From positions 1-61,770 of the IMG/VR virus record IMGVR_UViG_3300017991_000117: 61,770 bases of DNA. One strand, given 5' to 3'. A model generated the notes under the pieces. That model did not search any database, had not been told where the DNA came from, and saw only the letters and a program-made list of their open reading frames with translations. Each line of letters starts with the position of its first letter. The stretch's first letter is position 1. The position numbers and the translations under genes are program-made. Shown one piece after another: positions 1 through 9,178 of the stretch. This stretch comes from a virus.

Positions 1-311
1 CTATCAGTACCACTGTCTGTATCACTGTCTGTATCACTGTCTGTATCACTGTCTGTATCACTGTCTGTATCACTGTCTGTATCACTGTCAGTATCACTGT
101 CTGTATCACTGTCTGTATCACTGTCTGTATCACTGTCTGTATCACTGTCTGTATCAGAATCTACGTCACTATCTGTATCGCTATCCGAATCTCCGTCTAC
201 ATCAGAATCAACATCAGCATCAGAATCTCCCCCATCTTCCACAATAAAAGAAGAAGCCTCTTCTCCGCAGCCAAAAACCATAAAAACACAAAAAATAGTT
301 ATATAACGCAT
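1..311 (-). CDS. Asp-Ser/Thr repeat lipoprotein, 3' end cut off by the window edge
   Basis: The frame opens at ATG 311-309 behind a strong ribosome binding site (AAAGGAGGGG) and stays open to the left edge, so the C-terminus is missing. It starts [15 protein letters not shown]: a short charged end, a hydrophobic stretch and a lipobox-like VFGC at residues 12-15, typical of a secreted lipoprotein lipidated on Cys15. An acidic linker follows, then a run of Asp-Thr-Asp-Ser units encoded by a 12-bp tandem repeat. The gene has its own promoter and is separated from the tail fibre gene. Phage lipoproteins of other families (for example T5 Llp) block superinfection at the outer membrane; that role here is only inference. 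The Asp-rich stalk could bind calcium or act as a spacer. Confidence is high for a lipoprotein and low for its function. Confidence 0.8.
   Translation of the reverse strand, partial: MRYITIFCVFMVFGCGEEASSFIVEDGGDSDADVDSDVDGDSDSDTDSDVDSDTDSDTDSDTDSDTDSDTDSDTDSDTDSDTDSDTDSDTDSDTDSDTDSGTD
11..154. repeat. 12 tandem copies of a 12-bp unit
   Basis: Twelve head-to-tail copies of a 12-bp unit (plus strand CACTGTCTGTAT) run from 11 to 154. One copy, at 83-94, carries a T-to-A change that is synonymous in the minus-strand frame. On the minus strand each unit encodes Asp-Thr-Asp-Ser within the lipoprotein. The near-perfect identity suggests recent expansion by slippage, so copy number probably varies between isolates. 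Confidence 0.95.
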
Positions 312-354
312 AGATCCCCTCCTTTAGCAGGACTTTTTAATAACTCCTAACTAA

Positions 355-382
355 AAAATAACAATAAAAAATAATCTGTCAA
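355..382 (-). promoter_or_regulatory. sigma70-like promoter for the lipoprotein gene
   Basis: On the minus strand a consensus -35 box TTGACA (382-377) is followed after 16 bases by TATTTT (360-355), about 45 bases upstream of the lipoprotein ATG. The surrounding ATATTGACAG is identical to the -35 region of the two plus-strand promoters at 49.15 and 49.40 kb, which suggests the same promoter class. The -10 box is weak. No hairpin terminator is visible between the fibre gene stop and this site. Confidence 0.55.
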
Positions 383-399
383 TATGTAAAGCTAACTTT

Positions 400-3300
400 T
401 TAGAAAAATACAGGCGTCCACGAACCAAACGCATCCCAACTATCTACTAAATTGTTATCATTACCACCAGCAGTAGAATAACTGGTAATACCAGGTATAG
501 TATAAAGAACAGCAAAATTAACAGTATAAGACGCAACCAAAGCGTTATTATTCGCGGTAATCCAACTAGCTCCAGTAGGAGTAGCTACACTAAAAGCTTG
601 TGCGCTACCCGTATCATTATGAACAGTATTATCTCTAATATGTCCTCTAACATTTACCGGAGCAGCGCTCACATCAACATATAAGCCTACCCCATTACCC
701 GAAGGGGCTATATTCCAAATTTCATTATCACCCACAGTCCATTGACCGGAATGATCATCATCTATAAAGATGTGTGTTATAAGTCCAACCCCGGATATTC
801 CGGTATTTAACTGTCTTGTTGTATTTCCTATTATAGAAAAATCACTACAATTTATACTTACAAAAATGTTAACACTACCGGCATAAATATTAGCACCAGC
901 ATATCCTTTCAATACCACACTATTATTTGTAATATCAAAAGAATCACCGCTAACCCAAATACCATAACAAGCAGCCGTATTATCTACAGGATCAATCGTT
1001 ACATCGTTCTCACAAATACTTTCATGTTCAACACCCGCCGTATAAATACCAAATCTCCCAGCTATAATCTTATTATTTCTAATAACTCCGTAATCCACTC
1101 TTCCAAAAACACCATAATGTGTGGAACCAATAGTATTACCACTAATATCTAAATTAGTTGGACTATTTATAACAGTCTGTATGCCGTACGCTGTATTAGC
1201 AGCCGGATTAACATCTATATAAACAGTATTCTCATGAATACTTACTTCACCAACATTTAAATCCCCAGTAACAGACCTTGCATCGTAAACAATACCGTGT
1301 GTATTACTAGCCACATTTTTAGCACAAGAAACGTTATTATTGCAAATACGTACGCCGTTAACACTTGGTGTAGAAGTATCAGGATCATCAGGATATAGTT
1401 TCAGATATATTCCATATAAATCATTCCCCGCTTTGCTTATCTCACTAATAGTATTATTATCTATGGATAATCCATGTATCTCCGCATCATCACCCGCCCC
1501 ACTTCCAGAAATATCTACATGAATACCGTAACAATCGTTTAAACTATACAAATCAGTTAATTTACTTATATTATTATTATTAACAATAACACCACGAATC
1601 TCATCTAAAGTTGCACTAACCGTTACAGCAATATCAATCGCTTCAAGATTAAGATAAGAACCACTCGCAGAATTATCCTTATACCCATCGTATATATTAT
1701 TATCACAAACTTCGAAACCTGATAAAACTGTAGCCCCGCCATAGGATGCACTAATATCTGCACGAATACCCCGTTCGTAACAACCAAATATATTATTGTT
1801 CTTTACCGAAATATAATCAGCACTTTCCAAATAAATGCCGGTACCATTATAAATGGAATAGTTATTATCTAATGATCCATTTGTACTTTGTCTAATAACA
1901 TAACCAGAAGTATTATTTCCGCTGATAAAAACTGGAGCATAAGTAATACCACCAATAACAGTATTGCCTGATATATTGAAATAATTACAGGCAAATAATT
2001 GTATTCCCCAATTTGTAAAACCAGAATCATACTCTACAAACACAACATTATCTTTGATATTCACATTATCAACACCAGACAATGTAACAGCAACAACATA
2101 ACTAAGCGCATCTGTTTTAGCGATAATAATATTATCCCTTATCCAGAAAAAATAGTTATTTGCAGAAGTGCTACCGATGTCTAAAAAACTTTGTGCACTC
2201 GTTTGTCCACCACCCTCAAAAATATTTCCCACAATATATACACTGTTAACATCAGTAACAGCATCAAAATTCTCAAAAATATCACCCGTACTATCTACAT
2301 AATTATCAGAAATATAAACATTAGAAAGAGTGCCACCACCTAATCTAAAATTAAATATCCTATAACCATTGGAAATACCCGCAGATAAAGCAGAATATAT
2401 AAACTTGCAATTATCTACTTTAGTATCATTCGCCATCAAGAAAACATTTCCGCTATTATTAACATCGGTAATAGCCGCATTAAAACGTAAACCAGATACT
2501 CTACAACCCTCTGATAAAACCCATGCGGCAGAGCTATCTACAGCATAATCCCACGTGATAACATCAGAATCCTTAGAAATTCCCACGACATCAACGTGTG
2601 TCGGCTGTGTTATAGGATAACCCTCATAAATAAAATTATCTCCCGTAACCTTTATTTCAACTCGTTCCACCTGCTCACGATCCATAGTCTTGTGAACACG
2701 TGCATGTAGAAATGCAGCCCATAAATTATCAAATGCCGCTAACTTAGTTGGCGCAAGCAAAGTAGCTTTATGCCACCGTCTGTCCGCGACAGACCAATCA
2801 TCTACAGGACCATTAATATTACGAGAAACATCAAGCCAACCAGTTATAACCCCGGCAGATGCTTGCACGTAGTAAAGAGGCACACCCTTTTCCGCAAAAT
2901 CCCAATCCCCACTAATATAAGGACTGTCTATATCCGCGTTCCTATTATATGTAGATCCAATAACCCACATCATAGCAGCATCTAAATCATTATTAAATAC
3001 CGTTGACGCACCAATATCCATTGACTGTATAACACCATTATAATCTGCATATACTAATGTATTAGTATTATCTATCACAACCAAAGTAGGATCAGCGGGA
3101 ATATTTAACCTTTGCCCGCGACAATAAGCATGTCCGCCACGAACCGGAAAATTAAGATTAACGCCTAAAGAAGCATCAGTTTCAAAACTACCATTCAGTT
3201 CATCCCTAGAAAATAGAATTCCGGAGTAATGAAGCTCATCCGTAGAATAATAATCCGTAACGGCTAATGCCTCATCCGCCATCTCATATGCACATAGATT

Positions 3301-5055
3301 CCCGTAATGCCTACGATCAATAGTGTGACGAACACCGCCACCCGCCTGAAAATCTGTCTCCCAACCTAAAGCACCTCTAGTTTGATCCCACCAATAAAGA
3401 AGGGAACCAATTTTCATATTTTGATCGTAATCCAAATGTGCATAAACAGTTATAGTGTCTGAAGTGGTAGCCGCTGGTAATTTTACGTCTGGACTCGGAC
3501 CATACGAAGATCTATTCACATATAAATCAATCCAGTGAACTCCAGTATCGTCATAGAGTCTTATAATTTGTCCTTCTGGATCAGAAGCACCAGGAGGAAC
3601 AGTATTGTCAATAGTTACTGTATCTCCCGTAGTTCCACCCGTAGGACCCCAAGAAAAAGTATATACAGCGGCAGCAACCACGCAATTCAAATCATATGTG
3701 GTAGTAGCTGGATGATCATCGGACATATCAATAATCCAAGTACCAGTAACCGTGCGCACGGGCAAAGTAGCGGGATTAGTATCCGTACGCAAATTAACTA
3801 CCAGGGCTTCGTTCTGATCCACATATACTTCATATAACTTCGAACCCTCTTTTACCGTGGTTCCTAATGCTCCGGCAGTAAAATTAGCCGGTGTAAACAA
3901 AATAGAAGTAGGACTCATACCATCTAATTTTTTACCATTTACGTAGTATAAATCACCAGCAATGGGTGGTTGTACATTCAAGGTATCGCCACCTGGTGGT
4001 GTATTAATAGTTAAGCTCATTGCAAAAGTATTTAAATAAGATCCTCTCCAAATACCGTTGCAATGCTGAATATCCTGATGCTCTTCTAATAAACTTAAGG
4101 TAGCTGCACCTTCAATATTATCAGCACTAAGACCATGCGGATTATTAGGACCTACAATTCCGGTGCCTATAAAGTTCCGATGTAACGTGTCTTCACCAGT
4201 TAATCTGGGAATATCTTGATAATATAAATTAACAATGGTTATAGTCTCTGTAGTAGAACCTCCAATAACCGGCAACAAGGATATAATTACCTGTACACGA
4301 ATTGTATTACCGGAACCATCCGCTATGTCCCTAATCTCATCTACAGTAAATGTCTCCACAGGACCAAGACCGCCCGTAGAAGACTGCCAACGAAGGGTAT
4401 AATTAGGCGCACCTGTGTCATCATAAGTAAGCGTCCCATCCCCCGTAGGAGTACTAGAATCTACGGCAAGAATGGTAACACCAGTAATCGTAGTCAAAAC
4501 CGTGGGGCTAGCATAAAGAATATTATTATAAACAGTGGGGTTAAAAATATTGGAAGTGGTTAACGCATTCCCCACACCATTAGCACTAACTTTACCAATT
4601 AAAAGACACCTGTCCCTCGCGTCATTAGCCAGATTATTATCCGTTAAGGGAAGTGCTAAAAAATTAGTTTCACTATATACCCGTATTCTCCAAGCTAATG
4701 CCGCCTCCGTGGGGTATACGTTTCCATCGCTCTCATGAGGCTGATTACCAATGTCGTCTTCAGTATAAACAGCGCAAACATAATTCACTACACCTAAAGT
4801 ATAATCATCAAGAACAATAGAATAATAGTCACTAGTAGTACTGATAAATTCCCCATTAGGCACGTAACCTGTTAGTTGCTTTATATCAATACGAGTATTA
4901 TCCACTGCGTTAATTGTGATCTCACCCCCGGATTCCATTCCGCGAGAAGTCCAATCAACACGATTGCGCTTTATTTCTTCTGCTTTAGAAGTTTCAGTAC
5001 GTCGTAATGCAACCTGATCCACCAAAACCCCATCGGGATATCTACTACCTCTCAT
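400..5055 (-). CDS. tail fibre/spike with parallel beta-helix (receptor binding or depolymerase)
   Basis: This 1551-residue protein is encoded last in the tail operon, where receptor-binding proteins usually lie. Residues 1 to about 200 look like an attachment domain (MRGSRYPDGVLVDQ start). Residues from about 200 to 550 contain beta modules of the 'YxLRW' type also found in the neighbouring tail-tip protein. From about residue 830 to 1480 there are many short Asn- and Gly-rich rungs such as 'ICNNNV', 'ISGNTI' and 'VIRNNKI', the PbH1 pattern of a right-handed parallel beta-helix, as in tailspikes and pectate-lyase-like depolymerases. A short C-terminal cap ends in GSWTPVFF. No catalytic residues can be assigned by eye, so enzymatic activity is open. 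The start has a good RBS (CAGGAG). Confidence is high for a tail fibre or spike and moderate for a glycan-cleaving role. Confidence 0.85.
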   Translation of the reverse strand: MRGSRYPDGVLVDQVALRRTETSKAEEIKRNRVDWTSRGMESGGEITINAVDNTRIDIKQLTGYVPNGEFISTTSDYYSIVLDDYTLGVVNYVCAVYTEDDIGNQPHESDGNVYPTEAALAWRIRVYSETNFLALPLTDNNLANDARDRCLLIGKVSANGVGNALTTSNIFNPTVYNNILYASPTVLTTITGVTILAVDSSTPTGDGTLTYDDTGAPNYTLRWQSSTGGLGPVETFTVDEIRDIADGSGNTIRVQVIISLLPVIGGSTTETITIVNLYYQDIPRLTGEDTLHRNFIGTGIVGPNNPHGLSADNIEGAATLSLLEEHQDIQHCNGIWRGSYLNTFAMSLTINTPPGGDTLNVQPPIAGDLYYVNGKKLDGMSPTSILFTPANFTAGALGTTVKEGSKLYEVYVDQNEALVVNLRTDTNPATLPVRTVTGTWIIDMSDDHPATTTYDLNCVVAAAVYTFSWGPTGGTTGDTVTIDNTVPPGASDPEGQIIRLYDDTGVHWIDLYVNRSSYGPSPDVKLPAATTSDTITVYAHLDYDQNMKIGSLLYWWDQTRGALGWETDFQAGGGVRHTIDRRHYGNLCAYEMADEALAVTDYYSTDELHYSGILFSRDELNGSFETDASLGVNLNFPVRGGHAYCRGQRLNIPADPTLVVIDNTNTLVYADYNGVIQSMDIGASTVFNNDLDAAMMWVIGSTYNRNADIDSPYISGDWDFAEKGVPLYYVQASAGVITGWLDVSRNINGPVDDWSVADRRWHKATLLAPTKLAAFDNLWAAFLHARVHKTMDREQVERVEIKVTGDNFIYEGYPITQPTHVDVVGISKDSDVITWDYAVDSSAAWVLSEGCRVSGLRFNAAITDVNNSGNVFLMANDTKVDNCKFIYSALSAGISNGYRIFNFRLGGGTLSNVYISDNYVDSTGDIFENFDAVTDVNSVYIVGNIFEGGGQTSAQSFLDIGSTSANNYFFWIRDNIIIAKTDALSYVVAVTLSGVDNVNIKDNVVFVEYDSGFTNWGIQLFACNYFNISGNTVIGGITYAPVFISGNNTSGYVIRQSTNGSLDNNYSIYNGTGIYLESADYISVKNNNIFGCYERGIRADISASYGGATVLSGFEVCDNNIYDGYKDNSASGSYLNLEAIDIAVTVSATLDEIRGVIVNNNNISKLTDLYSLNDCYGIHVDISGSGAGDDAEIHGLSIDNNTISEISKAGNDLYGIYLKLYPDDPDTSTPSVNGVRICNNNVSCAKNVASNTHGIVYDARSVTGDLNVGEVSIHENTVYIDVNPAANTAYGIQTVINSPTNLDISGNTIGSTHYGVFGRVDYGVIRNNKIIAGRFGIYTAGVEHESICENDVTIDPVDNTAACYGIWVSGDSFDITNNSVVLKGYAGANIYAGSVNIFVSINCSDFSIIGNTTRQLNTGISGVGLITHIFIDDDHSGQWTVGDNEIWNIAPSGNGVGLYVDVSAAPVNVRGHIRDNTVHNDTGSAQAFSVATPTGASWITANNNALVASYTVNFAVLYTIPGITSYSTAGGNDNNLVDSWDAFGSWTPVFF

Positions 5056-5067
5056 TTTATTCTCCTG

Positions 5068-5547
5068 TTACCACCAAGCCCAACGATCCTGAAGTCCCTT
5101 CGGCCATTCGGACTTGGGAATATTAACTTTCTGCCCAGCATACTTTCTAGCTGCTTTTTCAAACCTGTTATCATAATAACTATGTTTATCCTTCATAAAC
5201 AACCAAATAAAAATACTATTAAATATATACAAAAAAGGAAGTAAAATACCAAATATATACTGTTGATAACAATGCATAGTTTCATGCTTTATTGTTCTTC
5301 TCCATCTCTCTCCATTAGTATCCACAACAAATATATTACTACCGCAACTATAACCCGCCCAGCCTTTTTCCTTAAAAAATTTTCTACAAAACCACCCATC
5401 ATCACGCATATCCCAAGTTAAAATATAATTAGAATCAAAATCAAGCTTTGATATTTGTCCTGTAATAGCCAAGAATATTCCTAGTAACCAACCCCAAATA
5501 GAAAGTGGCATCGACCAAAGAAAACCTAGTAAATAAACTATAGACAT
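5068..5547 (-). CDS. membrane protein with HExxH zinc metallopeptidase-like motif
   Basis: This 159-residue protein has hydrophobic segments at about 4-29 and 100-118. Between them lies HETMHCYQQ (H88, E89, H92), an HExxH motif followed by QQ, as in the DUF4157-like and other small gluzincin-like families. A later Glu (E130 in NRFEKAARKYAG) could be the third zinc ligand. The fold therefore resembles a minimal zinc metallopeptidase anchored in a membrane. It sits between the tail-tip protein and the terminal fibre with an excellent RBS (GGAGGTAAAA), so it is co-transcribed with late genes. It may be a virion or lysis-time membrane protease, or an inactive domain used for assembly. The motif is clear and the role is unknown. 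Confidence 0.6.
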   Translation of the reverse strand: MSIVYLLGFLWSMPLSIWGWLLGIFLAITGQISKLDFDSNYILTWDMRDDGWFCRKFFKEKGWAGYSCGSNIFVVDTNGERWRRTIKHETMHCYQQYIFGILLPFLYIFNSIFIWLFMKDKHSYYDNRFEKAARKYAGQKVNIPKSEWPKGLQDRWAWW

Positions 5548-5556
5548 TTTTACCTC

Positions 5557-8500
5557 CTATGCCGGTTCAGTAAGAGCGGGTACCCACCTGTTTACTCCAA
5601 ACGCGTGTAAGCACTTCAAGGTCATAGACCTAATTCTAAAATCTCGTAAATCACGTATACCTGTAACAGATAACCTCAATTGATGAAAATCATGATCATT
5701 TCTAATATTTTCATTTCTTTCTATAGTATTCCATGAAGCAGCCAAACACGCGGCGTTATTAATGCCAGAACGATGTTCAAAAACTTCCGTCAATCTACTC
5801 TTACCATAAACTCTCTTTTCCTTATGACTTAAAAAATAAGTAGCCCCCGCAATTAACTGTGAAAGATCGATCTCCACTGTTTTAGAATCCAGATATCTCC
5901 AGTATCTTTGGGACAACGTATAAGTATTAGAACCGTCTTCCACATTTATATTAGAATCTGACATATTCATAGTAGATTGTTCTACTAGAGTTGCTCGTCC
6001 ATTATTAGGATTGAAAAATAAGGGAATCGTAGCATCATATTCCCCCTGTTCCTTATCCAAACGATCCCATAAAAAATAGTCTGCAAATATTATATGATCA
6101 ATCAAATTGTAACCTGTTAAATCCATGACCGGAACTGTAACCTGATATATTAAACCATAATCTATTGTATATACGGAAGAAGCAGAATAACTAGAAGTAA
6201 TTGTAACCTGATTAGCCGCAGTAAAACTCCATAAATCGTTTGGAAAAGCAATACCATCCTCGTATAAAATAGCATTAACCTGATCTTGATCAGAAGCATA
6301 AGTCAAAGTTGCTACCCAGTTTGGACCAACCGGGGTAAAAGATAACTGCTCATCTTCTACAGGCAAAAGCGTAGGATATACATAAGCATAGACAAAAGGA
6401 TCAGACGCACTTATCGTTGTATTCACATGCGTGCAAACACTAAAATCAGCCTCACTAATAGCCCCAAACAAATTAGTGGGATTATTATTAGAATCGTATT
6501 CAGTTACATCCAATAAATCAATAGAAGAATTTGCAGCAGATATTCTACGAGCATGACCCTGATTAACCGTAGTATCAGTAATTGTCACATCTCTATTCGT
6601 AGTTGCTGCCGGTGGAGTTCCGCTCAAAATTTTTAATAAACTCCACGTTATCGAAACTGTAATAGTAGAACCATCCGCAGAAGTTAGTATATAAGATCCA
6701 TTACCCACCAAAGAAACCCAAGCACCGTAAGTACTTCCAAGTGTCTCCCACCTTAATCTTCTTGTATCCCCCACACTATTATATTCATATTCTATATTAC
6801 CTACCCCAGCCGGTGTAGTTTCAGATATATGCGTTATTTCAACTCCGGATAAAGGTATAGTAATATTAGATTTTTTATGTCTTAATCCTAAGTATTCCTT
6901 CTCCAACAGGGATAAAGGATGCGGAGACCATAACCAAACCAATTCACCAAAATACTGTCTGTGTCTGCTTCTCACCTGCGTAACTGTAGCCAAATAACTT
7001 GAAGAAATTAAATTAATTCCCACATTCATTGCATCTATAGAAAACTTTATATTACCTCCAGGTTTATCAATAGCAACAGATACTAAAATACCATTATCTA
7101 AACTCCCTGGTGGAACTGAATCGGGAGGTACTATAGTCTCAAACTCAGCGTATGTTGCTCCCTCATAACCTAAACCCCCGGTATCTACTACAATGGGAAA
7201 TGCACCACTGCCTACCCACGTAGTTCCATTATCAAAACTAAAGGCTAATGTTATTGTAGCTACACCCGCACCATAACTTCTGAACCAACCATTTATTTTG
7301 GCTTCAAATCCCTCGTAATCATAGAACATCCCCCGACTTCTCTGGGGAAAATTAGTACCACGTGGACCTGGCCTTGGCATAGGCCAATTCAGCACATGAG
7401 AACGAACCTCTAACGCAGTTTCTCCTCCTACAGTCTCCTCTATAATCCATTTAAACGCAGGATTAGGGTCTAAAGGATCGGGCTTACCTTCAATAACATC
7501 AGATGTATCTATAGTGGTTGTAATGGATGGGGGCGGTGTTTCTATCCACCAATTATCAGGTGTTTCATCAAAACCATAATTAGTATCATCGGCCACTGTT
7601 ATTGTGTCTATAGTCACACCGGCAGCAGGTAGTAATGAAGTATCACAGTTAATCCACAAGCCTAAAATTTGCGCCAAATTATTTCTCGTCCTATTATAAC
7701 CAATAGAAAAATTTACAACAGCAGTAGCAGGCCAAGGCGCTACTAGAACATCCATTAAATCCGTAATACAATTAACATGCAATTGAGCACTTAAGCTATC
7801 TGTTAAAATATAATTACCATTTTGTGTTATAGACACCCAAGGACTATAAACAGCACCAAACGATCTCCATCTTAATCTCCTAGTCACCGGAGTAACGCTA
7901 CCATCATATTCGTATTCTAAATCCGCATTGCCCAATACAGAAGGATTTCCCTGTATTTTATTTATATAAACACCATTTCTGATATTAGGATAAAAAACAA
8001 AGTCTCCAGGTTTATTTCCCAATATTATTGGCGCAATGTTCTGTACCCCGTGCTCTATTTTTATACTAGAATTAGGAGCCAAAGGACACTGTAAAAGTAA
8101 CTTAGAATTGTAAACAGAAGCAAACGCAGCATATGGCGCACCATAACGAACATCTGCCACCAAAGCATTATTTATATCCGTAACAACCGTAGCCAAAGGA
8201 ACGGCAGCGCCCGGAGTAATTGTTATTGCAATTAAACCGTGGTTATCAATATCCATATACAAAATATCGTCAACACCAATAGTTATGTTAAAAGTTCCCG
8301 CCAACCCTAAGATATAAGCTGCTACTGTACTAGGATAACCCGGTATAAATAAATCTCCATCAGCAGCCTGTATAGTGGGTCCTGTAATACCGAAAGGCCC
8401 CCAATTAAGCTCATTAGTACCCGCAGTATAATATAGTCTGTGCAAAGCGCTAGGAGTAACATCCGCCTCCACGCCCAAGGGTGTTACTCCAGTTATATTA

Positions 8501-9177
8501 CCCGTAGTAGATATACTATGTGATCTTTCCTTAAACCTATGATTCATAGCCATAGAATGGTCTAAAAACCAATTCGGACCCCACATTCTACGGGAATAAC
8601 CAAACGGTGGAATTTGAGTAAATTCAGCAACAGCAGTCTCTAAACCCCTGAACCTAGATCCGTAATTTCTATAACCCAATCTAAGCTCATGAATAAAATT
8701 ACGATAAGTATCTAAGTCCTGGCCTAAATTATTATATGTTCTTATTGCCTCTCCAAAATGATCTTCAATCCCATTTATAGTTACGTTCTCTATCGATAAA
8801 TCATCTTGAGTCTCTTGTATATTATCATCAATATACTCCAGCACTTCTGCATAAGAAGCTAGCCAAATAGCATAATCCCTCAGAGTAACATAGGATTTTA
8901 ATTGACGACCATCCAAATGGTCTAACAAAATTATCTCGTTATCCCCTAGATCTAAATACCTCCAAAAAACAACGTTACCTTCAGCATCGGATAAAACAGT
9001 ACCCGTAAATTTATCATTTATATAAACACCAAATTCATTAGTAGGTGTCCCTGTTTCTAGCCTTACTTCCGTCTTACCAGATCGATAAGGCAATACCATG
9101 CCCAAAGATCTGTAAAAATCCCCACCAACAATATTATCTATTAACTCGTTATACCTATATACACCGTCAATAGCCAT
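5557..9177 (-). CDS. large tail-tip/baseplate protein with repeated beta modules
   Basis: This 1206-residue protein is encoded after the J-like baseplate gene, a position typical of baseplate wedge or fibre-connector proteins. An N-terminal alpha/beta region (residues 1 to about 210) precedes a module at about 270-390 with the pattern 'ITITxGAxxPLxTVxxDINxAL', the same module that occurs twice in the tail sheath. Two copies of a second module follow (about 410-510 and 745-850), each with 'YEY...RRLRW...G..Y..WVS...NG.YILT'; related copies occur in the terminal fibre. A beta-rich domain with Trp and Gly near residues 580-680 resembles carbohydrate-binding folds. The C-terminal 200 residues are not recognised. 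The ATG lies almost against the end of the upstream gene, implying translational coupling. Confidence 0.65.
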   Translation of the reverse strand: MAIDGVYRYNELIDNIVGGDFYRSLGMVLPYRSGKTEVRLETGTPTNEFGVYINDKFTGTVLSDAEGNVVFWRYLDLGDNEIILLDHLDGRQLKSYVTLRDYAIWLASYAEVLEYIDDNIQETQDDLSIENVTINGIEDHFGEAIRTYNNLGQDLDTYRNFIHELRLGYRNYGSRFRGLETAVAEFTQIPPFGYSRRMWGPNWFLDHSMAMNHRFKERSHSISTTGNITGVTPLGVEADVTPSALHRLYYTAGTNELNWGPFGITGPTIQAADGDLFIPGYPSTVAAYILGLAGTFNITIGVDDILYMDIDNHGLIAITITPGAAVPLATVVTDINNALVADVRYGAPYAAFASVYNSKLLLQCPLAPNSSIKIEHGVQNIAPIILGNKPGDFVFYPNIRNGVYINKIQGNPSVLGNADLEYEYDGSVTPVTRRLRWRSFGAVYSPWVSITQNGNYILTDSLSAQLHVNCITDLMDVLVAPWPATAVVNFSIGYNRTRNNLAQILGLWINCDTSLLPAAGVTIDTITVADDTNYGFDETPDNWWIETPPPSITTTIDTSDVIEGKPDPLDPNPAFKWIIEETVGGETALEVRSHVLNWPMPRPGPRGTNFPQRSRGMFYDYEGFEAKINGWFRSYGAGVATITLAFSFDNGTTWVGSGAFPIVVDTGGLGYEGATYAEFETIVPPDSVPPGSLDNGILVSVAIDKPGGNIKFSIDAMNVGINLISSSYLATVTQVRSRHRQYFGELVWLWSPHPLSLLEKEYLGLRHKKSNITIPLSGVEITHISETTPAGVGNIEYEYNSVGDTRRLRWETLGSTYGAWVSLVGNGSYILTSADGSTITVSITWSLLKILSGTPPAATTNRDVTITDTTVNQGHARRISAANSSIDLLDVTEYDSNNNPTNLFGAISEADFSVCTHVNTTISASDPFVYAYVYPTLLPVEDEQLSFTPVGPNWVATLTYASDQDQVNAILYEDGIAFPNDLWSFTAANQVTITSSYSASSVYTIDYGLIYQVTVPVMDLTGYNLIDHIIFADYFLWDRLDKEQGEYDATIPLFFNPNNGRATLVEQSTMNMSDSNINVEDGSNTYTLSQRYWRYLDSKTVEIDLSQLIAGATYFLSHKEKRVYGKSRLTEVFEHRSGINNAACLAASWNTIERNENIRNDHDFHQLRLSVTGIRDLRDFRIRSMTLKCLHAFGVNRWVPALTEPA

Positions 9178-9178
9178 A

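Noticed and set aside
11-154. CRISPR-like regular repeat at the left edge
   Set aside because: Units are contiguous 12-mers without spacers and lie in frame in a lipoprotein gene.
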